Assembly (NCBI GenBank): GCA_902728285.1
Contig: CACVBU010000050.1
Location: 738,829 to 802,828, forward strand
Reading direction: 5' to 3'
DNA: 64,000 bases
Source: Clytia hemisphaerica
Lineage: Eukaryota > Cnidaria > Hydrozoa > Leptothecata > Clytiidae
Part shown: positions 48,220-60,000 of the stretch, one piece after another
Position numbering within the stretch: the stretch's first letter is position 1
Layout of the letters: every line of letters starts with the position of its first letter
Program-made: the position numbers and the translations under genes
The notes under the pieces: model-generated
Database searches by the model: none
Told to the model about the DNA's origin: nothing
Seen by the model: the letters and a program-made list of their open reading frames with translations, nothing else

Positions 48220-50106
48220 ATGAACTTTACAACATGGTACAAAGAGATTTGCACTGAACTAACAAAAAGTGGTCAATTGAAACAGCTTGAAAATGAATTT
48301 GTTGGGCAAAAAGATGATTTTGGCAGGGTATCCGTTTTACTTTCAAAAGATGTCTTTTTCAAAAGGCTAATTAAAGAGTCATTCAATGACAAAAACAACA
48401 AGCAAAGCGAGTTATACCGTACAACAGGCAACAAGTTATATAGTGCTGCTTCTTATCAAAGTGCTTTGAAAGCATATACTCGTGCTATTAAGCTAGCAGA
48501 GCCAAATACAAGTTATGCTTCTCTAGCTTATGCTAATAGATCTGCTGTTCTGTTTGCTTTGAAAAATTATAAATTATGCCAAATTGACGTTGGTTTGTCT
48601 TTTGAGAATGGTTACCCTGATGAACTTCACTTTAAACTTTACGAACGAAATGGAAAATGCTTTTTTGAACAGTGCTTTTATCAAGATGCTGCAAACTCTT
48701 ATAAAGCTTGTCTCAATTCATTGAAAACTGCAAATCTTAGCAAGAAACAGCTTAAAGAGAAGATGGATTCTATTGAGTCTTTGGTAAGTAATTGTCCTTT
48801 TGAGGATGATCAAAATACAGAAAACCTTAAATCAATGTTGTATAATTTCTTATACAACCCTCTTACTCCTGTTATCGAGGATAAGAATTTAGTATATCTA
48901 AGTGCTAGTCAATCGTTTTCCATCAAAAGTACTCAGTCACAAGGTCGATATGCCATTGCTGATCGTGATATCAAAGCTGGTGAGATAATTATTGCAGAGA
49001 AACCATACGCATTGCAATGTTTATCTGAAAGTTTTGAAACGCATTGTTATCAATGTTTAACAAGATTTATAGTTGGTTATCCATGTCAATGTTGCAGTAC
49101 TGTGTTATACTGTTCATCGGAATGTCAACTTTTATCTTGGAAATCTTCTCATCAATATGAATGTAAATATCTTCAGATGCTTATCAATGATGATATTGGT
49201 TTAGGGCACTTAGCTGTCAAAGTCATTCTCAAAAATAATTTAGAAGAACTACGAAAATTCAATAGTATCTATACTGAAAGGGAAAATGATTCTGGATTAA
49301 ATGATAAAGGTGTTTATGATCCTCAAGATTATTTTTGTCTGTATTCTCTGGTTGGTAACAGTGAATCAAGGAAGCTGTCAGATCTTTTCAAACGTAGTAT
49401 CATGGCTGTATTCTTATGTAGAATATTACAAAATTCTGGCTATTTACCTTCTAATTCATCCGAAGAGGATTTGGTGATTGTTGCTGGTCATCTTTTGAAG
49501 CAGATACAGATGCTTCCTTGTAATGCACATGAGATTTCTGAAGCTCAACTCACCGGAGATGATCTAGCATCAAATGAGCTGAAAGAAATTGGATCAGCCG
49601 CATACACAACTTTAAGCCTCCTCAACCATTCGTGTGATCCTTCAGTTGTGCGTCATTGTTATAAAGATGTTTGTGTAGTTCGTGCTTTAAAACATATCTC
49701 AAAAGGTCAGGAAATCATCGATAATTATGGATTTTTATATGCTGTTGAGGAAAAACATGAACGACAGCTTCACCTACTAGACCAATATTATTTCAAATGC
49801 CAATGTTTACCGTGTAATGAAAATTGGCCATTATACAGTGAGTTGGCTGATGATTTACCTGTTTTCAAGGAGCTAAACGATTTAGAAGTTGTGACATATT
49901 TTAGTGAAAATTGGCAAATGAAATTTCAAAATGCAATGGAAAATGTGTTGAAAGGTCAAGACATTGCAAAACATCAAGAATTTTTGTTGAACTATTTAGA
50001 TCTTTTAACGCGCAAAGCCAAATTGCCAACAATACATGTGAATAACTGTCAAGAGATTGTAAAACTGTGTTTTTCATTGTCAGCTAATTTTGCTAAACTG
50101 AAATAA
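48220..50106 (+). CDS. SMYD4: SMYD4-like TPR/SET/MYND protein lysine methyltransferase
   Basis: 628 aa in one exon. Predicted to methylate protein lysines using S-adenosylmethionine; the family acts in nucleus and cytoplasm. TPR-like helices lie at about residues 65-170 (GNKLYSAASYQSALKAYTRA, AYANRSAVLF). The SET domain starts at about 245 (GRYAIADRDIKAGEIIIAEK) and is split by a MYND zinc finger, C276-C315 (CYQC...YCSSEC...HQYEC). SET resumes with LLNHSCDPS (N469-C472), the cofactor-binding NHSC motif, and DNYG (Y503, the catalytic-region Tyr). A post-SET cluster follows at C527/C529/C532 (CQCLPC). The TPR-before-SET order is that of SMYD4; the human protein is about 800 aa, so this one is shorter. 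A T-rich run (50107-50129) follows the stop directly. Confidence 0.85.
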   Translation: MNFTTWYKEICTELTKSGQLKQLENEFVGQKDDFGRVSVLLSKDVFFKRLIKESFNDKNNKQSELYRTTGNKLYSAASYQSALKAYTRAIKLAEPNTSYASLAYANRSAVLFALKNYKLCQIDVGLSFENGYPDELHFKLYERNGKCFFEQCFYQDAANSYKACLNSLKTANLSKKQLKEKMDSIESLVSNCPFEDDQNTENLKSMLYNFLYNPLTPVIEDKNLVYLSASQSFSIKSTQSQGRYAIADRDIKAGEIIIAEKPYALQCLSESFETHCYQCLTRFIVGYPCQCCSTVLYCSSECQLLSWKSSHQYECKYLQMLINDDIGLGHLAVKVILKNNLEELRKFNSIYTERENDSGLNDKGVYDPQDYFCLYSLVGNSESRKLSDLFKRSIMAVFLCRILQNSGYLPSNSSEEDLVIVAGHLLKQIQMLPCNAHEISEAQLTGDDLASNELKEIGSAAYTTLSLLNHSCDPSVVRHCYKDVCVVRALKHISKGQEIIDNYGFLYAVEEKHERQLHLLDQYYFKCQCLPCNENWPLYSELADDLPVFKELNDLEVVTYFSENWQMKFQNAMENVLKGQDIAKHQEFLLNYLDLLTRKAKLPTIHVNNCQEIVKLCFSLSANFAKLK

Positions 50107-50129
50107 CTTTTTTTTTTTTTTTTTTTTTT
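50107..50129. repeat. poly-T tract after the SMYD4-like stop
   Basis: An uninterrupted run of about 20 T begins within four bases of the TAA. Downstream sequence to 50800 is AT-rich with no gene. A poly-T in the sense strand here could be part of the 3'UTR or the tail of a minus-strand retroposed copy; neither is shown. Confidence 0.6.
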
Positions 50130-50809
50130 GAATTGTTTGTAATTGCATTTTTTTATAAGTCATGTATTTATATTTTTAGAAATTTAATACAACTTTTTTT
50201 GAATAATGATGAATTTGAATATTCCACATGTCAAATCTTCTTTCAGGGTTGTAAATGAATCTAAAGCGAGACTAATTTTTAAAGCTGTTTCATGGACCCA
50301 GATGAACCTAAATAGATTGAAATAGAAATAATTAATTCGCTGAATTCCACTAATTAATTACTACTAATACTAATTAATTTAATTCTCTTACTCTTACAGA
50401 CTCTTACATTTCCACTTGTTTAGCCCATATATAACTTAAAACTGATCTCGTTACTGTGCCCTAGTTGTATCACATTTTAAGCTTTTTTCACATGTACGTA
50501 AAATTTACTTAAGACCTTGAAGGTTGGGGAATTTCCCTAAGCCTACGTAGTGTTTTAAGGCCTTATGTGGAGTTTGCTTACGTTTAAAAAGTTTTGAACG
50601 GAAGGAAAAGTCACGTAAGACCCTCTTAATCAACAGAAACTCTACATAATATTACTTTTCGTTATATCTTAAAGTAAAATTTTACGTGCATGTGAAAAAG
50701 CTTTAAGAGTGATAAGTCTAAACTAAAATTCTTGAACTAGTGTGTAATTAAAAAATTAAAACCCATATTATGTAACATGATTTTTTTTCTCTATTTTTCA
50801 GAAATAGTA
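50130..50809. other. intergenic; likely 5'UTR intron acceptor of PIGB
   Basis: AT-rich. The segment ttttttttctctatttttcag ends at 50801, nine bases before the chosen PIGB start, and reads as a 3' splice site, so PIGB probably has a non-coding first exon upstream. Two inverted-looking stretches (ttacgtaaaattttac types) near 50497 and 50680 are noted without a call. Confidence 0.45.
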
Positions 50810-53800
50810 ATGACAGTTCGTAAAAGATACAATGAAAACAAGGCTTTAGAACCATCACAAAAAGTCCAGAATGTCAACCCAAAAGAAAACAACAACTACT
50901 TCCAAAATCCTCAAAATTTCTTCACAATGTCCTTAATGTTAAGGATATCATCAGTTCTTTTAACGCAAACATTTTTCGTACCTGATGAATATTGGCAAAG
51001 CACCGAAGTGGCTCATCGTCAAGTTTTCGGTTACGGTTATTTAACCTGGGAATGGAAAGCTCAAATACGATCATATCTCTACCCGTTCATATTTGAAATG
51101 TATTTTCAACTACTAAAAATTTTAACTGTAGATTTTTATGTTTTGGTTAGATATGGGCCACACTTCATACAAGCAGTACTAACTGCATATTATGATATTT
51201 CACTTCAAAAGTTAACATTGAATGTAACAGACAATCTTGAAATAGCTAATTATTCATACTATCTGAATTTAATGTCTTGGTTTTTGTTTTATACTGGCTC
51301 AAGAACATTGTCAAATGTTGCAGAAATGTGTTTTTCAACTATTGGTTTATCATTTATTTCTTTTGGAAAACCATCTGATGTCAACTCATTGGTTTTTGCA
51401 TTACTATTTGGTGGCATTGGATGTATAATACGACCTACCTGCTTCCTGATCTGGATACCTTTAGTTTTTATTTTACTCTTGAAAAACGAGATTCACATTT
51501 TGACTTTGTTGAAAGCTTGTTTTATAGCAGTTCCTGTTCTATTGGTGTTACTATTTGGTATTGATTTTTATTTTTATGGCTCATTTACTGTTGTGCATTG
51601 GAATTTCTTACAGTTTAATATTTTGGAGAATATTGGAGAATTTTATGGAGCTCACTCATGGCATTGGTATCTATCACAAGGTTTACCCGTCGTCCTTGGT
51701 GTGCAGGTTTTGTTTTTTATTGTTGGTGTTTTTTGCAGCGGACCAAAACAAAAGACTTTGCTATGGATTTCAATGTTTTATATCTTCGTACATAGGTAAA
51801 AATCCGGATCAGGGTTCTCAATTCTTGACACTCGCAGGGATTGATAAGATTGTAACGAAATATATAGAAATTAAATGAAAGTTGTTCTATCGTTTGAGCT
51901 GTATCATTTTAACAGAGATTTTTATCTACAAACTGGTAGTCTTGGGTTTTCTTTTTTCTACCTGGACTTGGATATCTTATAACTTGTTTCCATAGATTGA
52001 CTCTTTGTAACTACAATGGAATCTTCATAACTCTAACTTCTATTACACATCTATTTCATTAACTCAAACAAGTTGGCTGGTTCCTCCAGTTAACAATACC
52101 TTATAAACCTTACTCTATAGCTATAAATTTCCATAACTCGAACAAATTTCTGTTGCCCTATTACATGTTCGAGTTATGGAGACTCCAATGTTCAATTTTG
52201 TTTGTTTTTCTTTCAGCATGATCGTACACAAGGAGTTTCGTTTCTTGCTACCTGTGGTACCCATACTATTATGTTATGCTGGCCAAGGTTTCAAGTACCT
52301 CTCAAAATACGTTTCCCCAAGACTACTTTTTCTACTTGTTTTACTATTGAACGTTCCAGTGGCATTTTATTTTGGTTTGATACATCAAAGAGGAACCATA
52401 GATGTGTTACATTTCATTAGGCAATCAAATATTGAGGATGAAGATGTTTTATTTTTAATGCCTTGCCATTCCACACCATACTATAGGTGAGAAAGACCTC
52501 ATTATTGTGACTGGATTCACTATAAATGCAGTGTTCTTGGTTCTAAAATTGCTCTGTAGACCGAGTACACGTTTTTTATAAGAACAAACTATATAAGGCT
52601 TCGACGGCTAAAATATTAAAAACAAGTTAGAACATTTAAAGGCTTCACAGTCTCCAAAACACCCGATTTCTTAGGAAAATACCCCCACCCTCTATAATTC
52701 ACGGGTCATGAAGTAGGTTGGCGTCACTCGATGTACTTTTTAAAATATTGACGTCACTTTGATAAGGTAAAACACGTAGAATGCTTGGTGGGATATGAGC
52801 ATTTTAGTCTCCAGAAATACCTTCTTTTGATGGATTTGAGCTTCTCTATACCGGCTAATAATGTGATGAATGTTATCAACTTGAAATATGTTTCTTTGTT
52901 TCAGTTATCTCCATCAAAATATTGCCATGAGATTCTTAACATGTGAACCAAATACTGAGGTTGATTATCTGTGTGAAAGTGACCAGTTTTTTGAAAACCC
53001 TTTTCAGTGGCTTCAAAGGGAATTTCAACCCAGCTCACTCATTGTGACTTATGATAGATTGCCAAAGGTATGGTCTTTTGTTTATTACACGTTTTTTTTT
53101 TAAGAAACACACTTTTAAGAAACATGAGGCTCAGAATGCCTAAAAACTAAGAATCATTTAAGAAACATGCTGAGGCTGAGTTTTTCTTAAGAACCTTCCA
53201 ATCCAGCCTTCCATAAGGCTGATTATGGCAAAAGGTTTAGAAATATTTAAGGCTCAAAAGGGCGATTTCTTAAAAAACGTGTATGGCTTTTTATTTTATG
53301 TTTTGCGCGATGAAGGAAGGGTGCACTTATTCTAAGGTATACATTCACTCACGATCGTGTTCAAAAAAGAATGACAAAATTCAACTTTTTTAGTGACGAT
53401 TTTAAAAAGCCTATAAAATGTGATATTTTGTGGCTACAGTTAAAAAGATTAATTCCCACGTCCCAAAATGACAAAAATTTCTTTTGCATTTGAAACGAAA
53501 TTTCTAGTGATCTTCAGTGGCTAGTAATTAGTCTTTAAAGTGTGTGAAAGATTGTGGCTAATTTTTTGAGTGGCTAATTCTACCAACTAATTTCAAAAAG
53601 GTGTAGCAACTTCAATTTAAAAGATCAGTCACCCAAATTTTGCACAGGTTATATTGAATAATAAAGTTTTGAGATTATGTGAAAAAATGAGGGCTATTGA
53701 TCCTTGAAAGTGAAATAATGTGGTTAATAGACTTAAAATGCACCCAGAGACAAAAGTATTGAATAAAAAAGTATAATCGTGGAATTTGAAATTTTTTTGC

Positions 53801-56287
53801 TTGAGATGATACTTATTGAATGGTTTTGTTTTCATTTTCTAAGGATACAGCATCAGAAATGTGAATTTAAGTGGCTAAATACTCCTTGCAATTGTGATGT
53901 TTGACTTGAGGAAAAACGTTTCAACAGGCATTTTACGTACTGACTTTATTCACCATGTAAAAAAGCTGTAGTTATGAAATTTTGGGATATTGTGCTAAAT
54001 ATGTGGCTAATTCCATAGAAACACTTTTTGTAATACTTCCTGTATGATTTTGTGTTAAAATGTGTGGTTATTTGCATACTTAGTAACTAGTAGTTTTACT
54101 TCATTTTAAGCCTTAATTTATAGATTTTCCCTGTCATTTATTGCCACCATTAATCACATATCAATTTTAAAGAAAGGCATGGAAGGTATCAAAAGAAAGC
54201 CAATGAAATTTTCGAAAGTTTAAACAAGGTTATTTTTTTCACTCACGATGTGAAAAAATGTGGGTAGCCTTTTTAACAATCCGGAAATTTTAGTAAGTCT
54301 TTTTAGCCACGTAGAATCACAGGGCAACTATTAATTGATACTTTTGAATTCAGAAAGTGAAAATTTGATCATCAAGCTATAGTCTCATATAATTCAGGTC
54401 TTTGGAATTCTTTTGTGAATGGGTGTGGCTACCATTTAAAATAAGGACCTTTTTTCAAAAAAGTGTGAATATTAGCCGCATGATTTCACAAATTAGTAAG
54501 TAAATACTTCAAATATGTTCTATTTTTTACTAATTTTTCAAGAACACCAGATTCATTATTTTCATCACTACTATTTATTTGCTATATTGTTTTTTTAATT
54601 ATTGAAAAAATTTCAATACAGCGAGTTCGAGCCACAATTTTTCACATTTATCACTTGAAATTCTTTCACATAAGTATATCTTAGAAAAATTCAATCTGTT
54701 ATCTTCAACTTTGAACCAGTTCCAAATGTGGATATTCAATATGTGCTTAATTGAGGCTATTTCAAAAAATGATAGAAAAAGGGTAATATTAGCCTCAAAA
54801 CTACACATTTTGATAAAAAAGAAATTCCAGTGAATTCCTAGAGTCCTAATCTACAATCCTGTATTTTCCCCTCTCTCATGAAACATTTGCTAAGAAGTTA
54901 CAAGACATTATCCAAAATCAACAAACCATCTGGATAAGGCTATCACTGTGTCTTACTAACATTCTGCCGACTGGTAGTGTGAAGGTTTTGATCACAAACT
55001 TGCACGGCAATGGACTGTGTTCGAATCCAAAGCACTTCCAGGTAGGGTGTTGGGAATACCTTCGCCAAATACAAAATATTTACATTCGAGTCGTCTGTAT
55101 TGGATTGGAGAATCTTCAGAACTTTCTCTTCCTCCTCCTTCGGAAGTACCGAGCTTATGTATGTGTGTTTTTCTGCGACGGAGACGGTAAGGTTCTAATT
55201 TATCTACATTCTGACTGACTAAGGACGACGGTAAATCTGCACTTTCACCGTCCTCGATTTTGCGGGTCTTTCCAAATCGCTTCAGTCACTCTACCGTCCT
55301 CAAAAGTGCAAATACATAAAATCGCTAGTGTTCTATTTCTAAACGGACAGAAAGTTTTGTTTAGACTCCCACCGTTCACATTTTCTAGCTTGAAATCAAA
55401 TTATTCATAATACAGGCTGCATAAAGATTCTCGTCGCACCTAAATTCATGATATGCACCATTGTAATGTGTTCTGGCATTACAACACGGGCCCAATAAAT
55501 AGCTGATTGGTTATAAGTGACGTAAAATCAATCAATACGTCACTTGCAACCAATCAGCTGTTGGGTCCGTGGTAGACATTGTAATGGTGCATATCATGAA
55601 ATTGCCCTCCTTATTCATGATATGCACCACTGCAATGTCTTCTGACATTACATCACGGAACCAATAACTCATTGGTTGGAAGTGACGTAAAAGCAGTCAA
55701 TACGTCACTTTCAACCAATCAGCTATTGGGTGGAACGGAAGACATTGCAATGGTGCATATCATGAATTACCATTACCATTTATCAAGACACGGGACACGT
55801 TTTCTCTTCTGACGTATATCCTATGTTTTCTTAAGTCCTACTTATGAGATAGCTTGCAGTCTGTATTTAAAAATCATGACATTTGGCACGCTTTCATCTT
55901 TTTTATTTAGGATGCTAAATGGTTTTTGAGTGAAAGAAATTATACCATTGTAAGTATAGTCGAGTCGATTTTGTTGTGGGTATGTATAGTGGCTTCATTT
56001 ATTGTAAAATCCTGGGAATATTATGGTCATACATTTATAACTTCTTTTAGGAGGTTCCTTGAAGAAAAATATGTTTTAATTACTTAAGTATTTTGGAAAT
56101 CCTCGATTACATCTAACTAATTAGACTACTTAATTCTGATTTGAATTCTCGTGCGCAGAAAATGCAGTTTTTTTGTTGAGTATTCTAAAACCGTCACTTT
56201 TTTATATTTATCCAGGTGAAAACGTTATTTCACACCCATCTGCCAGAAGGAAACATTGGAAACTATATCAACATTTATTCAAGATGA
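50810..56287 (+). CDS. PIGB: GPI mannosyltransferase 3 (PIG-B), five coding exons
   Basis: Coding exons 50810-51795, 52217-52486, 52905-53067, 55911-55949 and 56216-56287 (stop TGA) join in phase to give about 509 aa; all introns are GT-AG. PIG-B is an ER membrane enzyme of family GT22 that adds the third mannose, from dolichol-phosphate-mannose, to the GPI-anchor precursor. The luminal catalytic loop shows FFVPDEYWQSTEVAHRQVFG (acidic pair D59-E60), and the family signature HKEFRFLLP spans the exon 1/2 region (H333). Many hydrophobic segments lie between about 200 and 400. Exon 3 has MRFLTCEP, and the last exon has FHTHLPEGNIGNYINIYSR, matching the vertebrate C-terminus. The human protein is 554 aa. 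The upstream ATG at 50777 reads through a polypyrimidine/AG acceptor and is not the start. Intron 3 is 2.84 kb and repeat-rich. Confidence 0.93.
52012..52192. mobile_element. MITE-like element in PIGB intron 1 (ataactcgaac type)
   Basis: The left end (acaatggaatcttcataact) and right end (gttcgagttatggagactcc, then aatg) are inverted. The interior has more ataactcgaac and ttaactc-like motifs. It resembles 59123-59297 in both ends and interior order (ttaacaatgc/acctttataggccttactc type). TIRs of this kind are known from pogo/Tigger-type mariner elements. Confidence 0.6.
52487..52904. other. PIGB intron 2
   Basis: 418-bp GT-AG intron, phase 2. AT-rich, with no recognisable element. Confidence 0.7.
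54965..55320 (+). mobile_element. possible SINE or retroposed fragment in PIGB intron 3
   Basis: tagtgtgaaggttttgatc, followed about 30 nt later by ctgtgttcgaatcc, looks like the A and B boxes of a tRNA-derived SINE. A more GC-rich body with paired motifs follows (ggacgacggtaaatctgcac and tctaccgtcctcaaaagtgc). There is no second copy in the window, so the call is tentative. Confidence 0.35.
55444..55602. mobile_element. fold-back MITE, copy 1
   Basis: Ends attcatgatatgcaccattg / caatggtgcatatcatgaa are inverted over about 30 bp. An inner pair (gctgattggttataagtgac / gtcacttgcaaccaatcagc) makes the whole element able to fold on itself. The centre is gtaaaatcaatcaatac. Confidence 0.85.
55613..55767. 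mobile_element. fold-back MITE, copy 2
   Basis: The same structure as 55444-55602, ten bases downstream and in the same orientation: attcatgatatgcaccactg at the left end and caatggtgcatatcatgaat at the right. About 85% identical to copy 1. Confidence 0.85.
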
Positions 56288-57094
56288 CTTGAGATGCAAC
56301 TAAAGCTTTGGCAACTTTCGAAAGCCTTTTTCTATCATTTCCATGTAACAATCAAGCAGAATACAATTTGTTCAAGTTTTTTTGTGTCATATTTTAGTCC
56401 TGCTATAAACCGATTTCGTGTGACCTTACTTTCATCTACGAAAGATGAGAATATGTACATGATGATATAGTAACATCTTGAAAACTCAAAGCCTTCAAAT
56501 ATATTTCGCTTTTGGACTTACGCATAGTTTTGTGTTTGTTTTTATTTTGTTTTTATTTTGTGAGTGAAATTTATGTCAGTTAGGAACAGGCAGTTTTCCT
56601 GAGTTTTGGTTGAAGATGGTTGACTGGACTTGGTCGATCGGTCTATTAAGGGAAACTTTTCAAACTGTTTAGGTTGAAAGCGAAGTTAATTAATTTTTTG
56701 TGCTTATATTTTGTGAGTGAAATTTTTGTCAGTTAGGAACAGACAGCTTCTGCTTGCTGGAGTTGGTTTAAGAACGTTCCTAATTAGGTTTTATTGAATT
56801 GGTCTTTTAGGCCCCTTTTAGGGGAAACTTTTCAAACTGTTTATTGACATTTCAGCTAATTTGCTTTGTTCTATCTCTGGTCATCTCCTTCAATTTCATC
56901 TTGTCTGTGGTCCCTCTGTAAAACCAAAGAATAAAAAAATCTTCCGAAAGGACTGGAAAAACTTATTTTATTTTAGACTTTCTTAATATTGACTGGGAAG
57001 TGAATTAACTTTTGTGCTTATATTTCTAGAAGAGAAAAACAAAAATACAAAAACGAATGACAAAATATAACAAAAAGAAATTCACAGTCTGAAG
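56288..57094. other. PIGB-UBA6 intergenic region with a direct duplication
   Basis: 807 bp. Two copies of about 100-130 bp lie at about 56560-56665 and 56711-56842. Each starts with tgtgagtgaaatttatgtca, then gttaggaacag, and ends with gggaaacttttcaaactgtt. The UBA6 promoter and 5'UTR should lie here, but no core promoter motif stands out. Confidence 0.6.
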
Positions 57095-60000
57095 ATGGGA
57101 GAGCCGATGGAAATTGACGACTCGCTTTACAGGTTAGTTTCAATGCACCTCTCAAACCTTTCAGTGGTGTCGTCAGCTTGTTTGTCGCCTAGTATTTTTT
57201 AGGCATAAGTAAGTCTGAGGCTACAGTCAGAGGCGACCCGAAGCCTCCTCTTTCGATAGCTATCTACCCGAGGGTAGGGGAGGGCGCCACTCTTTCTCCC
57301 TGGATTGCTCCACTTACCCTTGATCCTTCTCTTAATTGCTAGGCATCAAGCAGAGAGACATCAAGTACCATTTCGGGAATCTTTGGTATGACCCGGCTGG
57401 GGGTTGAACCTACAACCTTGTGAACCGCAGCCGGATGCTCTACCACTGCACTACGGTCGCTTTTAAAAAGTTCAAGATTCCTCTCTAGTCTTTTGGTTTT
57501 AATTTTGTGCTCTCTTTTTTGCCATGCGGGTCTTATTCTCATTGAGTGTTAATACACTTGAGTGTTAAGTTAAACGTTTATACACTTTGTACCTCGTATT
57601 TTCCACTTTGATCCTCGTACTTTCCACTTTGAGCCTCGTATTATACACTTTGGACCTTCTATTTGTTTTTTCGTTTGTTCAGTCGTCAACGATACGTCCT
57701 TGGTGATGGAGCGATGCATAAATTATCTAAAGCCAACGTTCTGATTATTGGTCTTGGAGGAGTTGGCGTCGAAGTTGGTAAGTCACTATAAACTGTTTGT
57801 TTTTTCTTTCACCAGTCAAGAGTTATTGATTTTATGTATACTTGAGACATTAGAATTACTTCATTTTTGATAAACTGCTTTAAAAAACATAATCCGATTT
57901 AAATTCGACTTCAAATTAGCTGTCAACCCCCTTCCCCCACTTTTCGTAGGATCCCGGGTGGGGGGGGGGGGGGTCAGTGGGTTTACCAACTGACGGTATG
58001 TGCTGTGAAAAAAATTAGCTTACAGTGCATTTTTTCAAAGTGCAAACTCTTTTAAAGCAAAAAAATCAAGATTTTCGAGCTAGATTTGCTGAAAAAATAA
58101 AAGTTACAGTGCATTTCTGATATTTTAAAAAACATACCCTTGACCGCGGCACATACCCGTCGGTCAATTTGCCTGACTACCTTATCGGCCCTTTTTACGC
58201 CGGCCCTTATTTGCGTTATTTTTAGGCTCTTGGCGTAATAAGGACCGGCGTTAAAAGGACCGGTGTAAAAAGGGCCAAAATTTTGCAAATTTTACTTAAA
58301 AGTGGCGTTAATTTTTGGCCATTTTTCTTTATGTAAAGAATTTTGGTTATATGATTCGAAGATAAAAAATTATCCATAAAATTGATTTTCTCCATATCTA
58401 AAACTTCGCAAAAATCAGTGATTTTCAATGGAATTTTTAACAGTTTACTACTGAAAAATGATATTTGAATGTAAATTGAAGCATAAATGGCCATTGTAAC
58501 AAATTTTGGCGTTATTTATGGCCCTAATTGGCGTAAGCCCAAAATCAGGCTGTGGCGTAATAAGGGCCGGCGTTGAATTAGGGCCGGCGTGAAAAGGGCC
58601 GATAAGGTACCCCCTCCTACCTTCTCCTCCCTCCTAAGATCCTTTACTGAGAAGATCCTTATTTTATTATTTTTCATAGCAAAGAATGTTATTTTGGCTG
58701 GCGTGAAGGTATGCTTTGTTTTGTTTAAGTCAACTCTCGCTATTTCGAACTCGAAAAGAGAATTTTATTTGTTCGAATTACAGAGAGATTCAAACCAAAG
58801 AAAGAATTTTAAGAGGGGTTATCCTTGACGAGGACTGGGAATTAGCTCGAATTATAGAACACCTTTTTGTGTTTATTTTCTTTGAACTTATTCTTAGATA
58901 TGTAAGCCTCTTCTTACTGATGCTTCAAACAACATTTCTCCTTTTTGAATATTGGTGCAAGACAGTGTTCAAAGTTCTGCTGTCTCAGACGTAGATTTTT
59001 GTCTCAGCGAAATATAAAAAGAGGCTCTTCTGTCTCAAAATTCTACATAACTCACCAAAAGCAAAACTTTTTTCTAAGCTCCATCTCGCACGAAATGATC
59101 TTCATTGACCACTGGCTTAATAGAGCGGAATGTCTTTAACTCGAACCTCTGTAACCCGAATGTCTCCTTAACTCTAACAAATTTTATAATCCCTTCAATT
59201 AACAATGCTTTATAGGCCTTACTCAATAACTTGAAATTTCCTTTACTCGAATAAATTTGCGTTCCCCGTGCGTGTTCGAGTTATGAGGATACCACTGTAA
59301 TAGCGCACCGCGCTGAATCTAAAAATATATTTTATTTTTGACATATTAATCATTACTCTCGATGTGTTTGTACGAGCTCCAATTCCGTCAATCTTTGCGT
59401 TAATCTCTTTTGCACGTTAATTGTATCATTTGACAAAAGATATATAAGAACTTGCACGTATCTTTAATAGAGCCGCATTGAATTGTGGGATTGTAAACAA
59501 ATGTCAAACAAAGTGAAAAGTAATAATTATGACGTATGCGTTGCGCAGCGCTATTGATATATCCTTCCTTTTAGTCAGTCACACTCCTGGACAACACAAA
59601 ATGCACCATAAATGATTTGGGAACCCAATTCTTCCTCCGTGAAAGTGATGTCGACAAACCAAGGTAAATTTGACAAATTAATTCCCCTTTATATACTTAC
59701 CATGGACCTATGATCTTTGATGTTGTTGATTTCGCAAATAAGTGAGGTTGCAGCCATGTGGCAGTTAACGGTTACGCAAAGTCTTCTTAATTGTTTTGCA
59801 AAGATGTCTCCACTTACACCCTTGAGCATAGAGTGATAAGGTACAATTCCTAAGTGTTTAGTATAAGACCAATGTTACGCATTTTAGTCAAATGGTTTAC
59901 CCTTATTTATTCGTAACTTGGTTTCGTCGAAATATAAACTAGTATCTTTAGCCGCCTTTAAGAATTCGAGGTCGGTGTTTTTGTGCTATTTAATACAGTA

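Larger units (their letters stand above)
53068..55910. other. PIGB intron 3, repeat-rich
   Basis: 2.84-kb GT-AG intron. 53440-54480 holds degenerate repeats of a gtggctaatt motif every 60-150 bp (e.g. near 53551, 53570, 53871, 54003). Its 3' part contains a SINE-like segment and two fold-backs (separate entries). Confidence 0.6.

Noticed and set aside
50777-50809. Earlier ATG for PIGB at 50777
   Set aside because: The intervening bases are a polypyrimidine tract ending in cag, i.e. a 3' splice site, so the upstream ATG is intronic.
51555-51878. 107-codon ORF overlapping the end of PIGB exon 1
   Set aside because: Alternate frame of a coding exon running into the intron, without homology.
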